In this document: in pieces, positions 41,790 through 55,286 of the stretch
Position numbering within the stretch: the stretch's first letter is position 1
Layout of the letters: each line of letters opens with the position of its first letter
Notes under the pieces: model-generated
What the model was told of the DNA's origin: nothing
The model's database searches: none
The model's input: only the letters and a program-made list of their open reading frames with translations
NCBI GenBank assembly: GCA_016946835.1
Contig: JACVTC010000064.1
Coordinates: 470,001 to 534,000 of the forward strand
Reading direction: 5' to 3'
DNA length: 64,000 nucleotides
Source of the DNA: Neocallimastix lanati (nom. inval.)
Taxonomy: Eukaryota; Neocallimastigomycota; Neocallimastigomycetes; Neocallimastigales; Neocallimastigaceae
Made by a program: the position numbers and the translations under genes

Positions 41790-43290
41790 TTAAAAAAGGG
41801 AATATAAAGCTGTAGAAGGTCTAAAACTTGAGCATGCTTTTAGAATAAGATCTTTCATGATACAATTAGAGTTAATCCATTTAAGGGAGCAATTAGATTG
41901 CATGGATGCACAGAAACTAGCAATAGAGAAAATATGAAGGTCTCGAGAAAGGACATAAGTACTAATAGTAGAATTTCTTTTAATGTAACCTTTACATGTT
42001 AAAATATTCATTGATTTATTGGATTTCATTATAGATTTTATGAGATGAGCCAAGACACCATGGTATATTAGTATTAATTAAAGATTGAATACTTCTAGTA
42101 CAAAAATTTTTTTAGAACCAAGTAGAGGGGAAGTGTAAAGGGTTTTACTGATTATATAAGACTGCAAAACATGTTTTTTTTTTAAAAGAAAATTGGAAAA
42201 TACAAATATGGTCTTCCTAATTTTAGCTTGCACATTGGATATAACTAGTTGAAGTGACGGATCATCACTGAATGGAGTTCCGAGTTAGATATACCATGAA
42301 ACATTAGGAATAGAGTAAATGCCAAGATGGAAAGTAGGATCTTCAAAAGAATAAGATCAAATAAAGTTAAGAGGTTTTAATTACCATAATTGTACAGTTG
42401 CAAATTTTATTTATTCCAAATGATATTTCGTTCTTATCAAGTCATTTAAAGACATGGCAAAGAAGTGAAGTCATATTTCTCTTTACTTGGAGCAAATAAA
42501 CCTCCACAACACTTTTTTCTTTTATTTCCAATAGTGTCACCAAATTCATCACATTTATATAAAACATCGTTAATAAATAAACTAAATTAAATAGGAGACA
42601 AGGGACACCCTTGGCTCATTCCATAATGAATGTCAAATTTTTCTGAAAGTATATCAAGAAAACGAGCACCTGTTTTAGAAGACAAATACAGATTAGAGAA
42701 GAAATTAAAATTTTACCATGAATACTAAGATGAAATAATTTAGTAAAAATGTTGAAAATAGGTACTAAATCGTAAGCCTTATTTAATATCCAAGAAGATT
42801 GCCCTACATATGTAAAATTATTATTGAATTTCCTTCTTAGATATATTTCTCTGATAGAAATATAAAGATGATTATTCAGGTCCAATTAATTCATTCATTC
42901 TTATATGCATATTTTAAGATTCTATCAGTTATTTCCTTTGAAATAATTTTTAAATCTATATTAATTATGTTAATTAATAAAATTCCGAAATAGTTATTGA
43001 AATTAAAAGGTTAATTTTTTTTTTGAAATAGAAACAATAAAAGTAGTATTCCATTTCATAGGAAAGGAATCTTCACAAATTTTATTGAATAAAATTTCAA
43101 AACATTTTGCAGTTCTGGGATATTTTTCCTCTAATTCTATACCACAAAACATTGCCATGTAAAATTCAATGGAAATACCATCAGGATATTATTATTCTTT
43201 TATCGATAGAACGGAATTTCTAATTTCAGTGATAGTTAGAGGATCATAACCCTATAATTGTCACACGTATTATGGATTCTTTTGTTATAA
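41790..43290 (-). mobile_element. Decayed LINE fragment (F)
   Basis: Minus-strand remnants of the same LINE superfamily. A connector region reads ILTCKGYIKRNSTISTYVL..RDLHIFSI (41790-42053), collinear with DLHIPPLS of element A. An RT segment has CGGLFA (~42495), but the following Asp-Asp block is missing. Upstream RT pieces lie at 42616-43260. Frames are broken throughout. No polyA tail or target duplication is visible at the left edge. Confidence 0.75.
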
Positions 43291-43355
43291 TAAAAAGTAA
43301 TCGATTGAAATACAAAAAAAAGAAAAAAAGAAAAAAAAAAGTCTAATAATAATTT

Positions 43356-43393
<38 letters not shown>

Positions 43394-43685
43394 TTTTATT
43401 TTATTTTATAAAATAATAAAATAATAAATTTTATCATTAAGAAAATAAAGTATTAATAACCTCATATCTAAAAAAGATAAAAAAAAAAAAAAAAAAGAAA
43501 GAAAATAAATTAAAATAAACTAAAATAAAATAAAAAAGATTAATATAGAATATGGTAATATTAATAAACAAATAAAAGAAACAAAAATGCTAATTTGTTT
43601 TTTTTAGAACGAGTTTTAAATATTTAAATATTGGGGAAAATTTTACCAAAACACTTAATGAGTAATGATTGTATTTTTTTTTTTT
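43291..43685. other. A/T-rich spacer with A and T runs
   Basis: Contains a 41-T run near 43350-43390. No gene recognised. Confidence 0.6.
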
Positions 43686-43884
43686 TATTATTACCCTCGG
43701 TACGACGAGAATTTAAGATGGTCTTCCCTCAATGAACTCTATAGAAGGTGATACCTCCCTGAGGGATTTAGGCATATTAATACAATATGAAATAACGATA
43801 ACTCGTTCATAGACTATATAACTCTTAGTAAATTTTGATTTCTCTTAACCGAGAGTGAGGAATTTCACCAGGTTGTATTTTTCC
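43686..43884. other. G/C-richer island, unidentified
   Basis: About 200 bp distinct from the surroundings, with a CCTCCCTGAGGG hairpin near 43765 and no long open frame. Short words (CCCTCAATGA, AGACTATATAA) also occur in the 19.7-kb island but in the opposite order. Nature unknown. Confidence 0.25.
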
Positions 43885-43893
43885 AATTGAAAA

Positions 43894-43944
<51 letters not shown>

Positions 43945-44807
43945 AAAATAAAAAAATAAATTTAAATATTAAACTAATATTGATGTATTTAATTTTTTAA
44001 AGTAAATATTTAAATATTGAAAAAATTTTTTTTGCATATATAGATATTTTTATAATAAAATATTATAAATAATATTTTATTACAATTTTTTACAAAATAT
44101 TAAAATATATCTTTATAGTTAAATATATTTTTATAAATAATTATTTTATTACTATTTTACAAAATATTAAAATATATTTGTATAAGTAAATATAATTTTA
44201 TAATTAAATATAATTTTATAATTAAATATTATAAATAATTATTTATAATTATTTTATTATTATTTTACAAAATATTATTAAATAGATATTATATTTATTC
44301 ACTTATTTATATCAGTACGCCACTTGGCGAAATACTACAATATCATCAAAGAAATGATGAAATAAGATTAGTATCATTTAAAATAATATTAATAAAACCA
44401 AGAAATCAAGAAAATTTAATCAGACCATTTGGTTAAAAGAATATATTATTATTTTTAAAATTAAAAAATGAAAAACTAAAAAAGAAAACAATTTTAAAAT
44501 ATATATATATAATAATAAAAAAATTTTTTTTTTTTTTTATTTTTAGGAATAATCAATGTGTAATACTAATTTTATTATATGTACATAATAATATTTAAAT
44601 ATATATAAAATTCTATTGTGTTTTTGTCCTATTTGTACATTTTTTTTATACTATCTGTTTATAATATAAACATATTTCTGTATTTAGAGTAGTGGAATTT
44701 ATTTGAATCTAGATGAGTATATTATACTTTGAGAGATTTTATTTTATATATATTCTGTATTTAAAGTAGTGAAATATATTACATCCAGATGAGTATATTT
44801 GTGAATT

Positions 44808-44848
<41 letters not shown>

Positions 44849-45178
44849 TATTTCCTTTATTATGTCCTTTATCATTGGAAAAAATAAAAACAACCCTTAA
44901 AAACATTGGAATCATAAAACCATCATATTAATATTTGATAAATAATATAAATAATAATAAATAAAAATTAAAGATGATTATTATAACATTAATAATTTTC
45001 ATTTCAAAAAAAATAAAAAACTTAAAAAAAATAATATTATAATTTTTATTAAGAATAACAATCATTTTCTAATTTTAGTAGAAATTCAATTTGTTCTTTA
45101 ATTATTGTTTTAATATAACTCTCCTTCGTAATTTTACTTTTTCTATGAAAACTCATTTATTTAATACTTTGAAAATAA
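43885..45178. other. A/T-rich spacer with (AAAT)n
   Basis: Begins with an AAAT tract (43890-43945). A degenerate repeat of a ~60-bp ATTATAAATAATTATTTTATTA unit follows at 44040-44290. A duplicated word (GTATTTA.AGTAGTG.AAT and CAGATGAGTATATT) occurs at 44679-44795. No gene recognised. Confidence 0.6.
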
Positions 45179-45186
45179 AATCATAA

Positions 45187-45222
<36 letters not shown>

Positions 45223-45336
45223 CTTAGAGAATAACTTTATTTAATTTATAATAATAATAAAATTACATGAAATTAAATGAAAAAATGAAAAAATAACAAA
45301 TAAAATACATGAAATAAAATATTATATATTATAAAA

Positions 45337-45984
45337 TTATAAAAGTGCGTTAGATGCAATAGCCTCTAACTTTTCCCATTCCTCGATAATAACACCACGT
45401 CCATTATTGCGAGTAATAATTTCAGTATTAGTGTTATCAATCGAATCTGTATCTGGAGGTGAAAATCCATGCCTTATCATTTCGACGTCGACGCTCTTGG
45501 TAACGGTAGATTCAACGGAATACCATTTCATCATCAAACTAAAAGATCGACAAATAAATGATATTACGTTTGTTAGAAACTCCGCAATCTCCACAAAATA
45601 CGGAACAGTTGACGAAGTTGAACTTTGTTTAAAAATACTGTCAACTAATTGTCTTTGTTCCCCATCATTAACTTTAATTTTTGAATATATTGAACGCCCA
45701 CCAAGAAGTGCACTCAATATATAATAATAAATATTATTATCATAATCCTTTTCTGAATCTAAAGAAACATCCAAGGATTTTTGTTCAATTATCATTGCAA
45801 ACTTCAAAAAGAGATCATCTAGAAAAGGTAAAGATTTATTTCTGTAATTTTCCAATTCTTTACAGGCAAAGATCCAGTGAGAAAAGCTAGGTACACTAAC
45901 ACCACAACAAGGGCAACATTTAGGGCAATCTTCTGAGACGATTTTTCTTTTAATGGAAATACTAATGTCAAATTTAAAAACCAC
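45337..45984 (-). pseudogene. LINE C polyprotein C-terminal region
   Basis: A 215-codon frame representing the end of the C element ORF. It holds a zinc-finger-like Cys/His cluster (EDCPKCCPCCG, then HWIFAC), LLGGRSIYSKIKVN, a hydrophobic segment, KSVDVEMIRHG, and a terminal IIEEWEKLEAIASNALL. The upstream connector (SWTKESRTLDKKL) is present to 46318 in shifted frames. The copy lacks its RT and endonuclease domains and is not functional. Confidence 0.85.
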
Positions 45985-46313
45985 ACCTAATTCGAGAAAT
46001 CCGAAAGAATCCCAACTGATACTTAGGATATTGAAATGTTAAGTTTCTGATTTCTGAAATAAATCCAAAATCATTCTCCTTGTAAATAATTGCTTTTTTT
46101 GGCTTTTGAGGGTTTGAAGACATCTCTTTCCCAATAAAACTTTTTTTTATTTCACTTGTTTTCTTACCATTTAATTTCTTATCCAAAGTCCTTGATTCTT
46201 TAGTCCATGAGTAAATGTGACATAGTAGGAATATTATTAGTGAGATGATTAATAATACATGAAGAATTTTTCCATTTTCTAAAGCATCGTAATTGAGATA
46301 TAGCACAGACAGC

Positions 46314-46364
<51 letters not shown>

Positions 46365-47113
46365 CAGGGAAGAGAATACACTTCCAAAACTTTATTAAAT
46401 TTTATTTTAAAAAATACATGTAGGTGAAAAGTACATTTGAAATTAAAAATAAAAAATTTAAAAAATAAAAAAATAAAAAAGCTCGAAAATACTATGTATT
46501 TCGGCAAGTTGTACTATGCTGGGAATTTTTCCATTCCTAACAAAAAAAAAGAAATAAAACCTAGAAGTAACATCTTTAAAATAGATAGTGTGGTGTGGTG
46601 TCCACTAAACTCTCCCCGGATTCATCATTTATTGAACTACTAGGGCAAGATTCATTCTTCGTAGAAATAGATGACGATCCTGTATTATCATTATGCCTTA
46701 TCAGTACGACGTCGACGCTCTTGGATAAGTTTGGTATTTTGCAATACCTATCAAATAATAGCTCAAACGAACTACTAATGATAGGTATTGCACTTGTTAA
46801 GAATTCCGCCAAGCCCACAATTTTTGGAACAGGTGACTCAGATGAACCTTTGAAAAAGTAGTTCATTTAATTGTCTCTGTTCCCCACTATCGAAATGTAG
46901 CTCATTTAAAATTAAAGTCCCACCAAGAAGGAACAAGTATATATAATGATTGATATAATCTTCAAAATTAGAAATAGAGTCATAGGAAGAAAGAGGATTA
47001 AACGCTCTAATCTTCCTAAGGAATAAAACATAGAGATCATCGATGAAATTTAAAGAATTCCATCTAAAAGATGCAAGAGCATCGCATTTAAAAATCCAAT
47101 GTTCAAAAGATTG

Positions 47114-47145
<32 letters not shown>

Positions 47146-50100
47146 GGCAGCAAACTTGTTTCATCTTTATTAATTAAATATTTGATAAAATACATGTAAT
47201 AAAATAATAAAAAAAAAGATAAAAAAATAAACAAAAAATAAAACACAAAATAAAAATAAAATAATGGTATAATATATTCTAGTTTCATTTAATTAATATT
47301 TGTAAGACTTCACAAGGGCATTATTATACTGAAGTATAATAATTAACTTTGACTTCGCAATGTTAATCATAATTTTAAGATACAAAATTATGATCTTCAT
47401 TGGTTGCGCTAGCCCTGCTGGCCTGTCTTACTGTTTCTTCAGCATTGACGCTCTTGGTAGTAGTAGTACGATTCGATTTGAACCTATTGAACAAAGACCA
47501 TTGCTGGCCAATAGCAATAGGTATAATCGATTGGAGAAGTGCCGCAGTAACCACTAAGAACGGAGTATCAGAATAAGCACCTGATTTCATCTGGCACTTA
47601 AATAGATCCTTCCATTCCCTTGTACTGTTATTAATACTTCGACCTCCAAGAAGGAAATTAAACACTTTTTCACACACACTAGAATCAATATACACATTAT
47701 TTTCAATACTATTACTAACATTACTAAAAATACTATTACTAATATTATTATTACTATTATAACTATTACTATTATTATTACTATTACTATTATCATTATT
47801 ACTATTAACAATATCATTTGTTAGGTTGCCACGGTAAAAAGCATTATATAAAAATAAAATTTTATCATTAACTTTACTACGAGTATGATTGAAAAAGGGA
47901 CAATCAATTAACCAATGACTTATCCATTGTTTATTACTTTTACAACAGGGACAAAAATTAGGACACATTTGGTCCACTATTTTTGCAGCTTTAGCAATTC
48001 TAGCATCTAATCTATATCCGCTTCGTGCTCTCAATAGCCAATAGAAATCATATGAAAGATCAGGATAGTCATAACAAAGTTTTATAAATTTTGATGTTTC
48101 TTCGAATTTGTTTTTGTCATAAAACTCAGCTTTAATAGAATTGATTTTCATATCTCTTTTCCAATAAAAATCCTTGATTTTATTATCGTTATTACCTCTT
48201 TTCTCTAGTTTACGTTTAAGAGTTCTACTTTCTTTTGTCCATGTATATTTTCTAGATTTTGGAATATTATTAACTAAAAAGGAAATAATACAATTTGAAT
48301 TTTTCCATTTATCAAAACATTTGACCTGAGACAAAGCACACTTAGCTGACAATGGAGGAATATGTAAATCTTTTGAAATAGAATATACATTAATAAATGA
48401 TTTGGCTTTTTGTATACCTGCAATCCATCTTAATCCTTTATTAATTAATTTCTGAGTATTATTTGTTCTCGTTTTATTTGAACCAAGTAAAGGTGCAAAG
48501 TAAGAGACTTTACTAAGTACATAAGAGTTAATTATAATCTTCTTAAATGGAATAGGAATTTTGGAATTTGAAAGAAATTTACTAACAGAAAAGAGAGCTT
48601 TAGTTACTTTAGAGTTAAGTAATTTAATAATAGGTTTCAACGATAAGCTTTTATCAAATGGTATACCTAAATAGGTATAACATTTAGTTATTGGAATTGG
48701 TTGACCAGCAAGATAAAAAGTAGGATCTCTTTTATTTTGAAAAAGAGGTGTGTCTGGTCGAATCACCATCGTTGCACACTTATTAATTCCAAAATTCATC
48801 ATATTAAATTTAGCCCATTCATTTACCTTCTTAAGCATTTTTTTCAACTTAGTTCTTGACGGTGCGCATAGAACAATATCATCTGCAAAGAGTCCACCAC
48901 AACATCTAGATTCGCCTAAAGGAATTCCAAGTTCTGAAACATCATTAAAAATGTCATTAATAAAAAGATTGAAAAGAATTGGTGATAGTGGACAACCTTG
49001 TCTAACTCCTTTCATAATATTAAAAGATTCCGAATATTGATCATCAATTTTAACACTAGCTTTGGATGTCAAATATAGATTTTTTATAAATTGATAACAT
49101 TTACCTCTAATACCTAAAGCATCTAATTTATATAAAATATTACCTATTGGAACAGAATCATATGCCTTTTTTAAATCTAGAAAAGCTAGGTAAGTTTCTT
49201 TATTATCATTTTTACGCCTTTGACAAATTTCTCGAATTGAAATAAATAAACTAGCACATTCTTCTTTAGTACGAAATCCAAATTGCTCTGGCCTAATAAA
49301 ATTATTTTTAAGTCCATATTCCGAAATTCTTTTGGAGACTATTTTCGAAATGAGTTTAATACCATTGTTAATCAGAGAGATACCTCGATAATTGTCACAA
49401 TCAGATAGATCATCTCCTTTTTTAGGAATAGATATAATACTTGCTTCATTCCATGAGCTAGGAAATTCTCCATTCCAAATTCTTGAGTATATCTTCTGTA
49501 AACAATTTAAACCAGAAGAAGAATTATTTACTGAATTTTCGTCATCCGGAGGAATTAAAGCTTTATAAAATTCAATAGGAATTCCATCCGGGCCTGAAGC
49601 TTTAAAATTTGGAGTAGCCAAAATTGCTTCTCTAATTTCTTCTATACTGATGTCTTGATTTATATCCCATTCATTATGTCTCGTATACCTAATTGTTCCA
49701 TTGGAAAATTTATTATACCATTCGATTAATGCACTATTGATATTAGAATGGCTTGAAGCAAGTTTTTTATAGTGATTGTGCCATACTTCTAACTGTTCTT
49801 TAGTAGAAGTAGCTAGTTTACCATTTTTGTTCTTTACTGGAGAATTTGACATATTTTTAAATTTATCTACTTTTGCTTTTGTTTTAAGCCATTTCCAAGC
49901 TTTTTTAGGGTTATGAGATTTCATATATTCACATCCTGTATTAATCCAATGTTGGTATTCAGTTTTCCTATAAATATTACACATATGATGAATAATTTTG
50001 CACATTCTATTATATTTATCAATTAATTCTTCAAATTCATCTAAATTATGATAAGAACCTCTTCTTTTAATGGATTTATATAATTTCATTTTGAGTTTTT

Positions 50101-52421
50101 GCAAATTAAATATTTTCTGCGACATATGAAAAAAAGATTTTCGAACTTCTGAAATTGACGTGATATTAAGTTCCTTAGCAATATTGAATGAAGTTGAAAT
50201 AAATTTCTTTGAAATATCATCAATACTAATATTAGGATCTGGAATCACTTCCTCTAATACACTAAAATAGTTGTTGTCAAAAATTGATTCTTTTTCATTT
50301 ATACATTTTAATCTATCCCATTTAACTGTCTTTTTAGGCAGAGAGAAAGAATTATCTGAATTAACTGATGAAAAACATTTACCTTTTATTAATAAAGGTT
50401 TATGATCCGAAATGGGGGGAAAGTCAATAAAAGTACCATATGAAAGTAAATCTAACATATGATCATTGACAATCGCATGATCTATAGCAGATTCTCTATT
50501 ACCTCTACTCCATGAAATTGGGGAGCCCCATAAGGGAAGAATTTTCCAATTACTAAATTTAGAGAGCAAATTACTTAATTTCTCAGTAGGTAAATTAAAA
50601 TCACCAACCAACATTGAAGGATGAGAAGAGTGACTATTTAACCAAGACAATATTTCAATTCTAGCAGCTCTAGCATGAAGGCTATGGCCACTATGAGGTA
50701 CGTACACATTACCAATAGAACATTTAGTGAAATTCCAAAAATTATACGTATACAAGGAAATAATATACTCATAAGTGTTGTTTTCAAGAGAGGCTTGACA
50801 AGAATTATGAAACCCAATATAAAGACCTCTTTTACCGGGAATTTCATTATTAGCTTTTTTGAAGAAATGTTTGTAGTTTTTTAATGATACTCGACATGGA
50901 TATTTACTGCTAGAACCTGAACCATTTCCTGTTTCCTGAAAGCATAAGAAAAGTGGTTTGTACATTGAAATAAAGAATTCAACACTGTCTTTTTTATCAA
51001 AGTTCCATCCATTAGTATTCCAACTGACACATAGAGAAAATTCTTTAACTGTATTATTATTAATATGAGTGTTATTAATATTATTGGAATTATTATAATT
51101 GATTGAACTGAAATTTGAATTTGAATCTGAGCTTGAAACTGAATTTAAACATAAATTTGAAATTGAACTTGAACTTGTACTTGAACTTGAACTTGAACTT
51201 GAACTTGTACTTAAACTTGTACTTGAACTTGAACTTGAGCTTGTACTTGAACTTGTACTTGAACTTGAACTTGAGCTTGTACTTGAACTTGAACATGAAT
51301 CTGTATTTGAACTTGAATTTGAATTTTGACTTGAATCTGCATTTGAATTTGAAGTAGTGAATAAGTTGATATTATAAGATGAATTCACTTTTTCTGATAA
51401 GGCAAAATGTTTCCTTTTGAGTGAAGAAAAACTGTATTTATGATTCCTTTTGCTACAATTAATAACGTTAATTGAAGCACGTTTGAAACTATTAACAATA
51501 CAATCAATAATAGATGTTAATTCTTCTTCATTACCTACTATTTTAATTTTAAAGAATGCATCATTAAAATTAGCAATACGTTTAACTGATAAAACCTTAT
51601 CATTTAATTCATTCAGAGTTTTCTTTAAATGTCTTCTCATTTTGATTTCTGGCCAAGATCGAAGTCCGCGGATAAAGAGTAGTTTCGTATTCTCCATTGG
51701 TATACCGTGGCACCTTGAACCTCTTAGAATGAAATTCTTATTTCTTATAAATTGGATTTCCATAATAGTAATAAAAAACTAAAAATTAATAACTAAAAAA
51801 AAAAATAAAAAAAAGTCAATTTTTATTATAAAGTCTTGAGTATAATGAGAATTGTAATAATTTTATATCTTTTTGGAGTAAATAATTTCGATAATTAGTA
51901 GTTTGTTGAATGATTGAAAAATAATTTGATTTAGCACTTTTTTCAGTATATTATTTAAATTGAATATCATAAAGTATTTAATGACTAAGATTGAATTGAT
52001 GAAATAAAATGGCACAAAATTAGTAAAGAGTTAAATAAATTACTACAAGATTTAGAGTGAATCAATCTCTTACAACGTGATACATGAAATATAAAGTTGA
52101 AATACAATTGAATACAATAGATTCTTACATGAGAATAGTAATACTACATGAAAATAGAAATACAATGAAAATGTATTACTAATTCTTGCGTGTAACTTAT
52201 TTAACAATGTTCCAAAAATGCACCATTATATTCCGCAGTGAGTGTTCACCAGAAAAATTTTACCAATAACATTACCATTGCGCATAATGTTATTAATTAA
52301 CACAAAATATAACTTTACTACTATTTTGCACCAGTACTGTGGATCTACTTTATAAGAGTAAAGTTAATTCCCCTTGCAGGCGATTTAAATACATAAATCG
52401 AGTACACCCCTGCTCGGGGAA
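47114..52421 (-). mobile_element. Full-length LINE (A), innermost layer, apparently intact
   Basis: About 5.3 kb with a 29-T tail at 47114-47142 and the duplication TTCAAAAGATTG at 47102-47113 and 52422-52433; the next three T may belong to it. Layout on the minus strand is a 658-bp 5' UTR, a single 1462-codon ORF (51763-47375), a ~230-bp 3' UTR and the A tail. The 5' end is G/C-rich and forms a hairpin (CCCCGAGCAGGGG). Full length, an uninterrupted ORF and perfect flanking repeats indicate a recent insertion that may still be competent. Confidence 0.94.
47375..51763 (-). CDS. LINE endonuclease-reverse transcriptase (1462 aa)
   Basis: The protein nicks target DNA and copies the LINE RNA into it. 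Residues 1-120 have an RRM-like look (LLFIRGLRSWPEIK). A Ser-rich linker lies at ~150-215. The AP-endonuclease domain is at ~240-460, with SWNTNGW, QETGNG, VGDFNLP and SDHKPLL. The RT domain is at ~700-970, with AFLDLKKAYDSV, RQGCPLSPILFN and the catalytic GLFADDIVL (~959). A connector (SKDLHIPPLSAK) is followed by a Cys/His cluster (CPNFCPCC..HWLIDC, ~1269), then LLGGRSINN and TTTKSVNAEE near the C-terminus. There is no RNase H. All catalytic motifs are intact. The gag-like ORF1 seen in L1-type elements is missing; the N-terminal region may take that role (inference). The clade cannot be fixed without a tree. Confidence 0.96.
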   Translation of the reverse strand: MEIQFIRNKNFILRGSRCHGIPMENTKLLFIRGLRSWPEIKMRRHLKKTLNELNDKVLSVKRIANFNDAFFKIKIVGNEEELTSIIDCIVNSFKRASINVINCSKRNHKYSFSSLKRKHFALSEKVNSSYNINLFTTSNSNADSSQNSNSSSNTDSCSSSSTSSSSSSSTSSSTSSSSSSSTSLSTSSSSSSSSSTSSSSISNLCLNSVSSSDSNSNFSSINYNNSNNINNTHINNNTVKEFSLCVSWNTNGWNFDKKDSVEFFISMYKPLFLCFQETGNGSGSSSKYPCRVSLKNYKHFFKKANNEIPGKRGLYIGFHNSCQASLENNTYEYIISLYTYNFWNFTKCSIGNVYVPHSGHSLHARAARIEILSWLNSHSSHPSMLVGDFNLPTEKLSNLLSKFSNWKILPLWGSPISWSRGNRESAIDHAIVNDHMLDLLSYGTFIDFPPISDHKPLLIKGKCFSSVNSDNSFSLPKKTVKWDRLKCINEKESIFDNNYFSVLEEVIPDPNISIDDISKKFISTSFNIAKELNITSISEVRKSFFHMSQKIFNLQKLKMKLYKSIKRRGSYHNLDEFEELIDKYNRMCKIIHHMCNIYRKTEYQHWINTGCEYMKSHNPKKAWKWLKTKAKVDKFKNMSNSPVKNKNGKLATSTKEQLEVWHNHYKKLASSHSNINSALIEWYNKFSNGTIRYTRHNEWDINQDISIEEIREAILATPNFKASGPDGIPIEFYKALIPPDDENSVNNSSSGLNCLQKIYSRIWNGEFPSSWNEASIISIPKKGDDLSDCDNYRGISLINNGIKLISKIVSKRISEYGLKNNFIRPEQFGFRTKEECASLFISIREICQRRKNDNKETYLAFLDLKKAYDSVPIGNILYKLDALGIRGKCYQFIKNLYLTSKASVKIDDQYSESFNIMKGVRQGCPLSPILFNLFINDIFNDVSELGIPLGESRCCGGLFADDIVLCAPSRTKLKKMLKKVNEWAKFNMMNFGINKCATMVIRPDTPLFQNKRDPTFYLAGQPIPITKCYTYLGIPFDKSLSLKPIIKLLNSKVTKALFSVSKFLSNSKIPIPFKKIIINSYVLSKVSYFAPLLGSNKTRTNNTQKLINKGLRWIAGIQKAKSFINVYSISKDLHIPPLSAKCALSQVKCFDKWKNSNCIISFLVNNIPKSRKYTWTKESRTLKRKLEKRGNNDNKIKDFYWKRDMKINSIKAEFYDKNKFEETSKFIKLCYDYPDLSYDFYWLLRARSGYRLDARIAKAAKIVDQMCPNFCPCCKSNKQWISHWLIDCPFFNHTRSKVNDKILFLYNAFYRGNLTNDIVNSNNDNSNSNNNSNSYNSNNNISNSIFSNVSNSIENNVYIDSSVCEKVFNFLLGGRSINNSTREWKDLFKCQMKSGAYSDTPFLVVTAALLQSIIPIAIGQQWSLFNRFKSNRTTTTKSVNAEETVRQASRASATNEDHNFVS

Positions 52422-53164
52422 TTCAAAAGATTGTTTATCTTCGCCACAACAGGGGTAAGACTTGGGACAATCTTCTGAAACTCTACCCATTCTAATAGCA
52501 ATAGTAGTATTGTATTTATAACCACAGCGTAAACGTATAATCCACGAAAACCCTAAGTTGAATTGGGGATATTTTAAGCTAAGCAGACAGCTGAAAGAGG
52601 AGGTATTCTCAATTCACGAGTAATATCATAGAGACTAACAGAAGAATTGCGAGATTTAAATCCATAACTCCAATAAAGTCCTCTATTAATAATTTTTTGA
52701 GCTTTAGAACATCTGCTCTTATTTAAACCGAAGAGAGGAGCATAATATATAACAAGACTAATAATCATAACAGATGAATTTAAAATTATTATAATAAAGT
52801 ATGATACAATAAATTAAAAATAAATCATTTTTAAGTAATAATAATAATAAAAAAAAAAAAAAAAAATTTGAAATCAAAACAAAAAACAATAATACTAAAT
52901 TTATATATATATATATGTATATATGTATATATAAATTATACAGATCAATGAATATTTATTTAATATATATATATATAATATATTTTTATATAAATTAAAA
53001 ATTATATAAATAATATATATATATATATATTTTTTATTTTTATTATTAAATTTTCCTCTAGATGACTTCCAAATAATAATAATAACAATAATTATTGGAA
53101 TATCTTTTTTTATTAATATCTTATTTTGTATTTTATTTTTTTTATTTTGCATTTTTTATTGAAT

Positions 53165-53216
<52 letters not shown>

Positions 53217-53272
53217 TTATTTATTTATTTATTTATTTGATATTTTACTGAATATTTCATTTTAATTTTGTC

Positions 53273-53303
<31 letters not shown>

Positions 53304-53378
53304 ATTTTTATTTTTTTTTTATTTTTATTTTTTATTTTTTATTTTAATCTCATCATTTATTTAGTTTCATTGCTCATT

Positions 53379-55286
<1,908 letters not shown>

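Larger units (their letters stand above)
46319..52583 (-). mobile_element. LINE copy B (middle layer), strongly 5'-truncated
   Basis: B occupies 46319-47113 plus 52434-52583, about 0.95 kb in all. It is flanked by CAGACAGCTGAAA at 46306-46318 and 52584-52596 (13 bp). Its 43-T tail is followed by TAGACAGGGAAGAGAATACA, as in element D. It keeps the C-terminal region (46866-46576, PVPKIVGLAEFL and VDVVLIRHN) and the zinc-finger-like segment. Its 5' truncation lies within the sequence encoding LSLKYPQLNLGF. Element A has split it at TTCAAAAGATTG. Confidence 0.92.
45192..52762 (-). mobile_element. LINE copy C (outermost layer of the nest), 5'-truncated
   Basis: Element C occupies 45192-46318 plus 52597-52762, about 1.3 kb without its insertions. 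It is flanked by the 13-bp duplication AATCATAACAGAT (45179-45191 and 52763-52775). Its 29-T tail starts at 45191 and the minus strand reads toward it. The right piece encodes SLVIYYAPLFGLNKSR through RELRIPPLSAV; the left piece continues the same protein. Element B inserted between them and duplicated the word CAGACAGCTGAAA. Confidence 0.93.

Noticed and set aside
45407-46861. Plus-strand open frames in LINE B and C
   Set aside because: The minus-strand frames carry the zinc-finger and C-terminal LINE motifs. The plus frames have no recognisable content.
51093-51357. Plus-strand Glu/Leu and Asn/Leu repeat frames
   Set aside because: Shadows of the Ser-rich linker of the LINE A protein.
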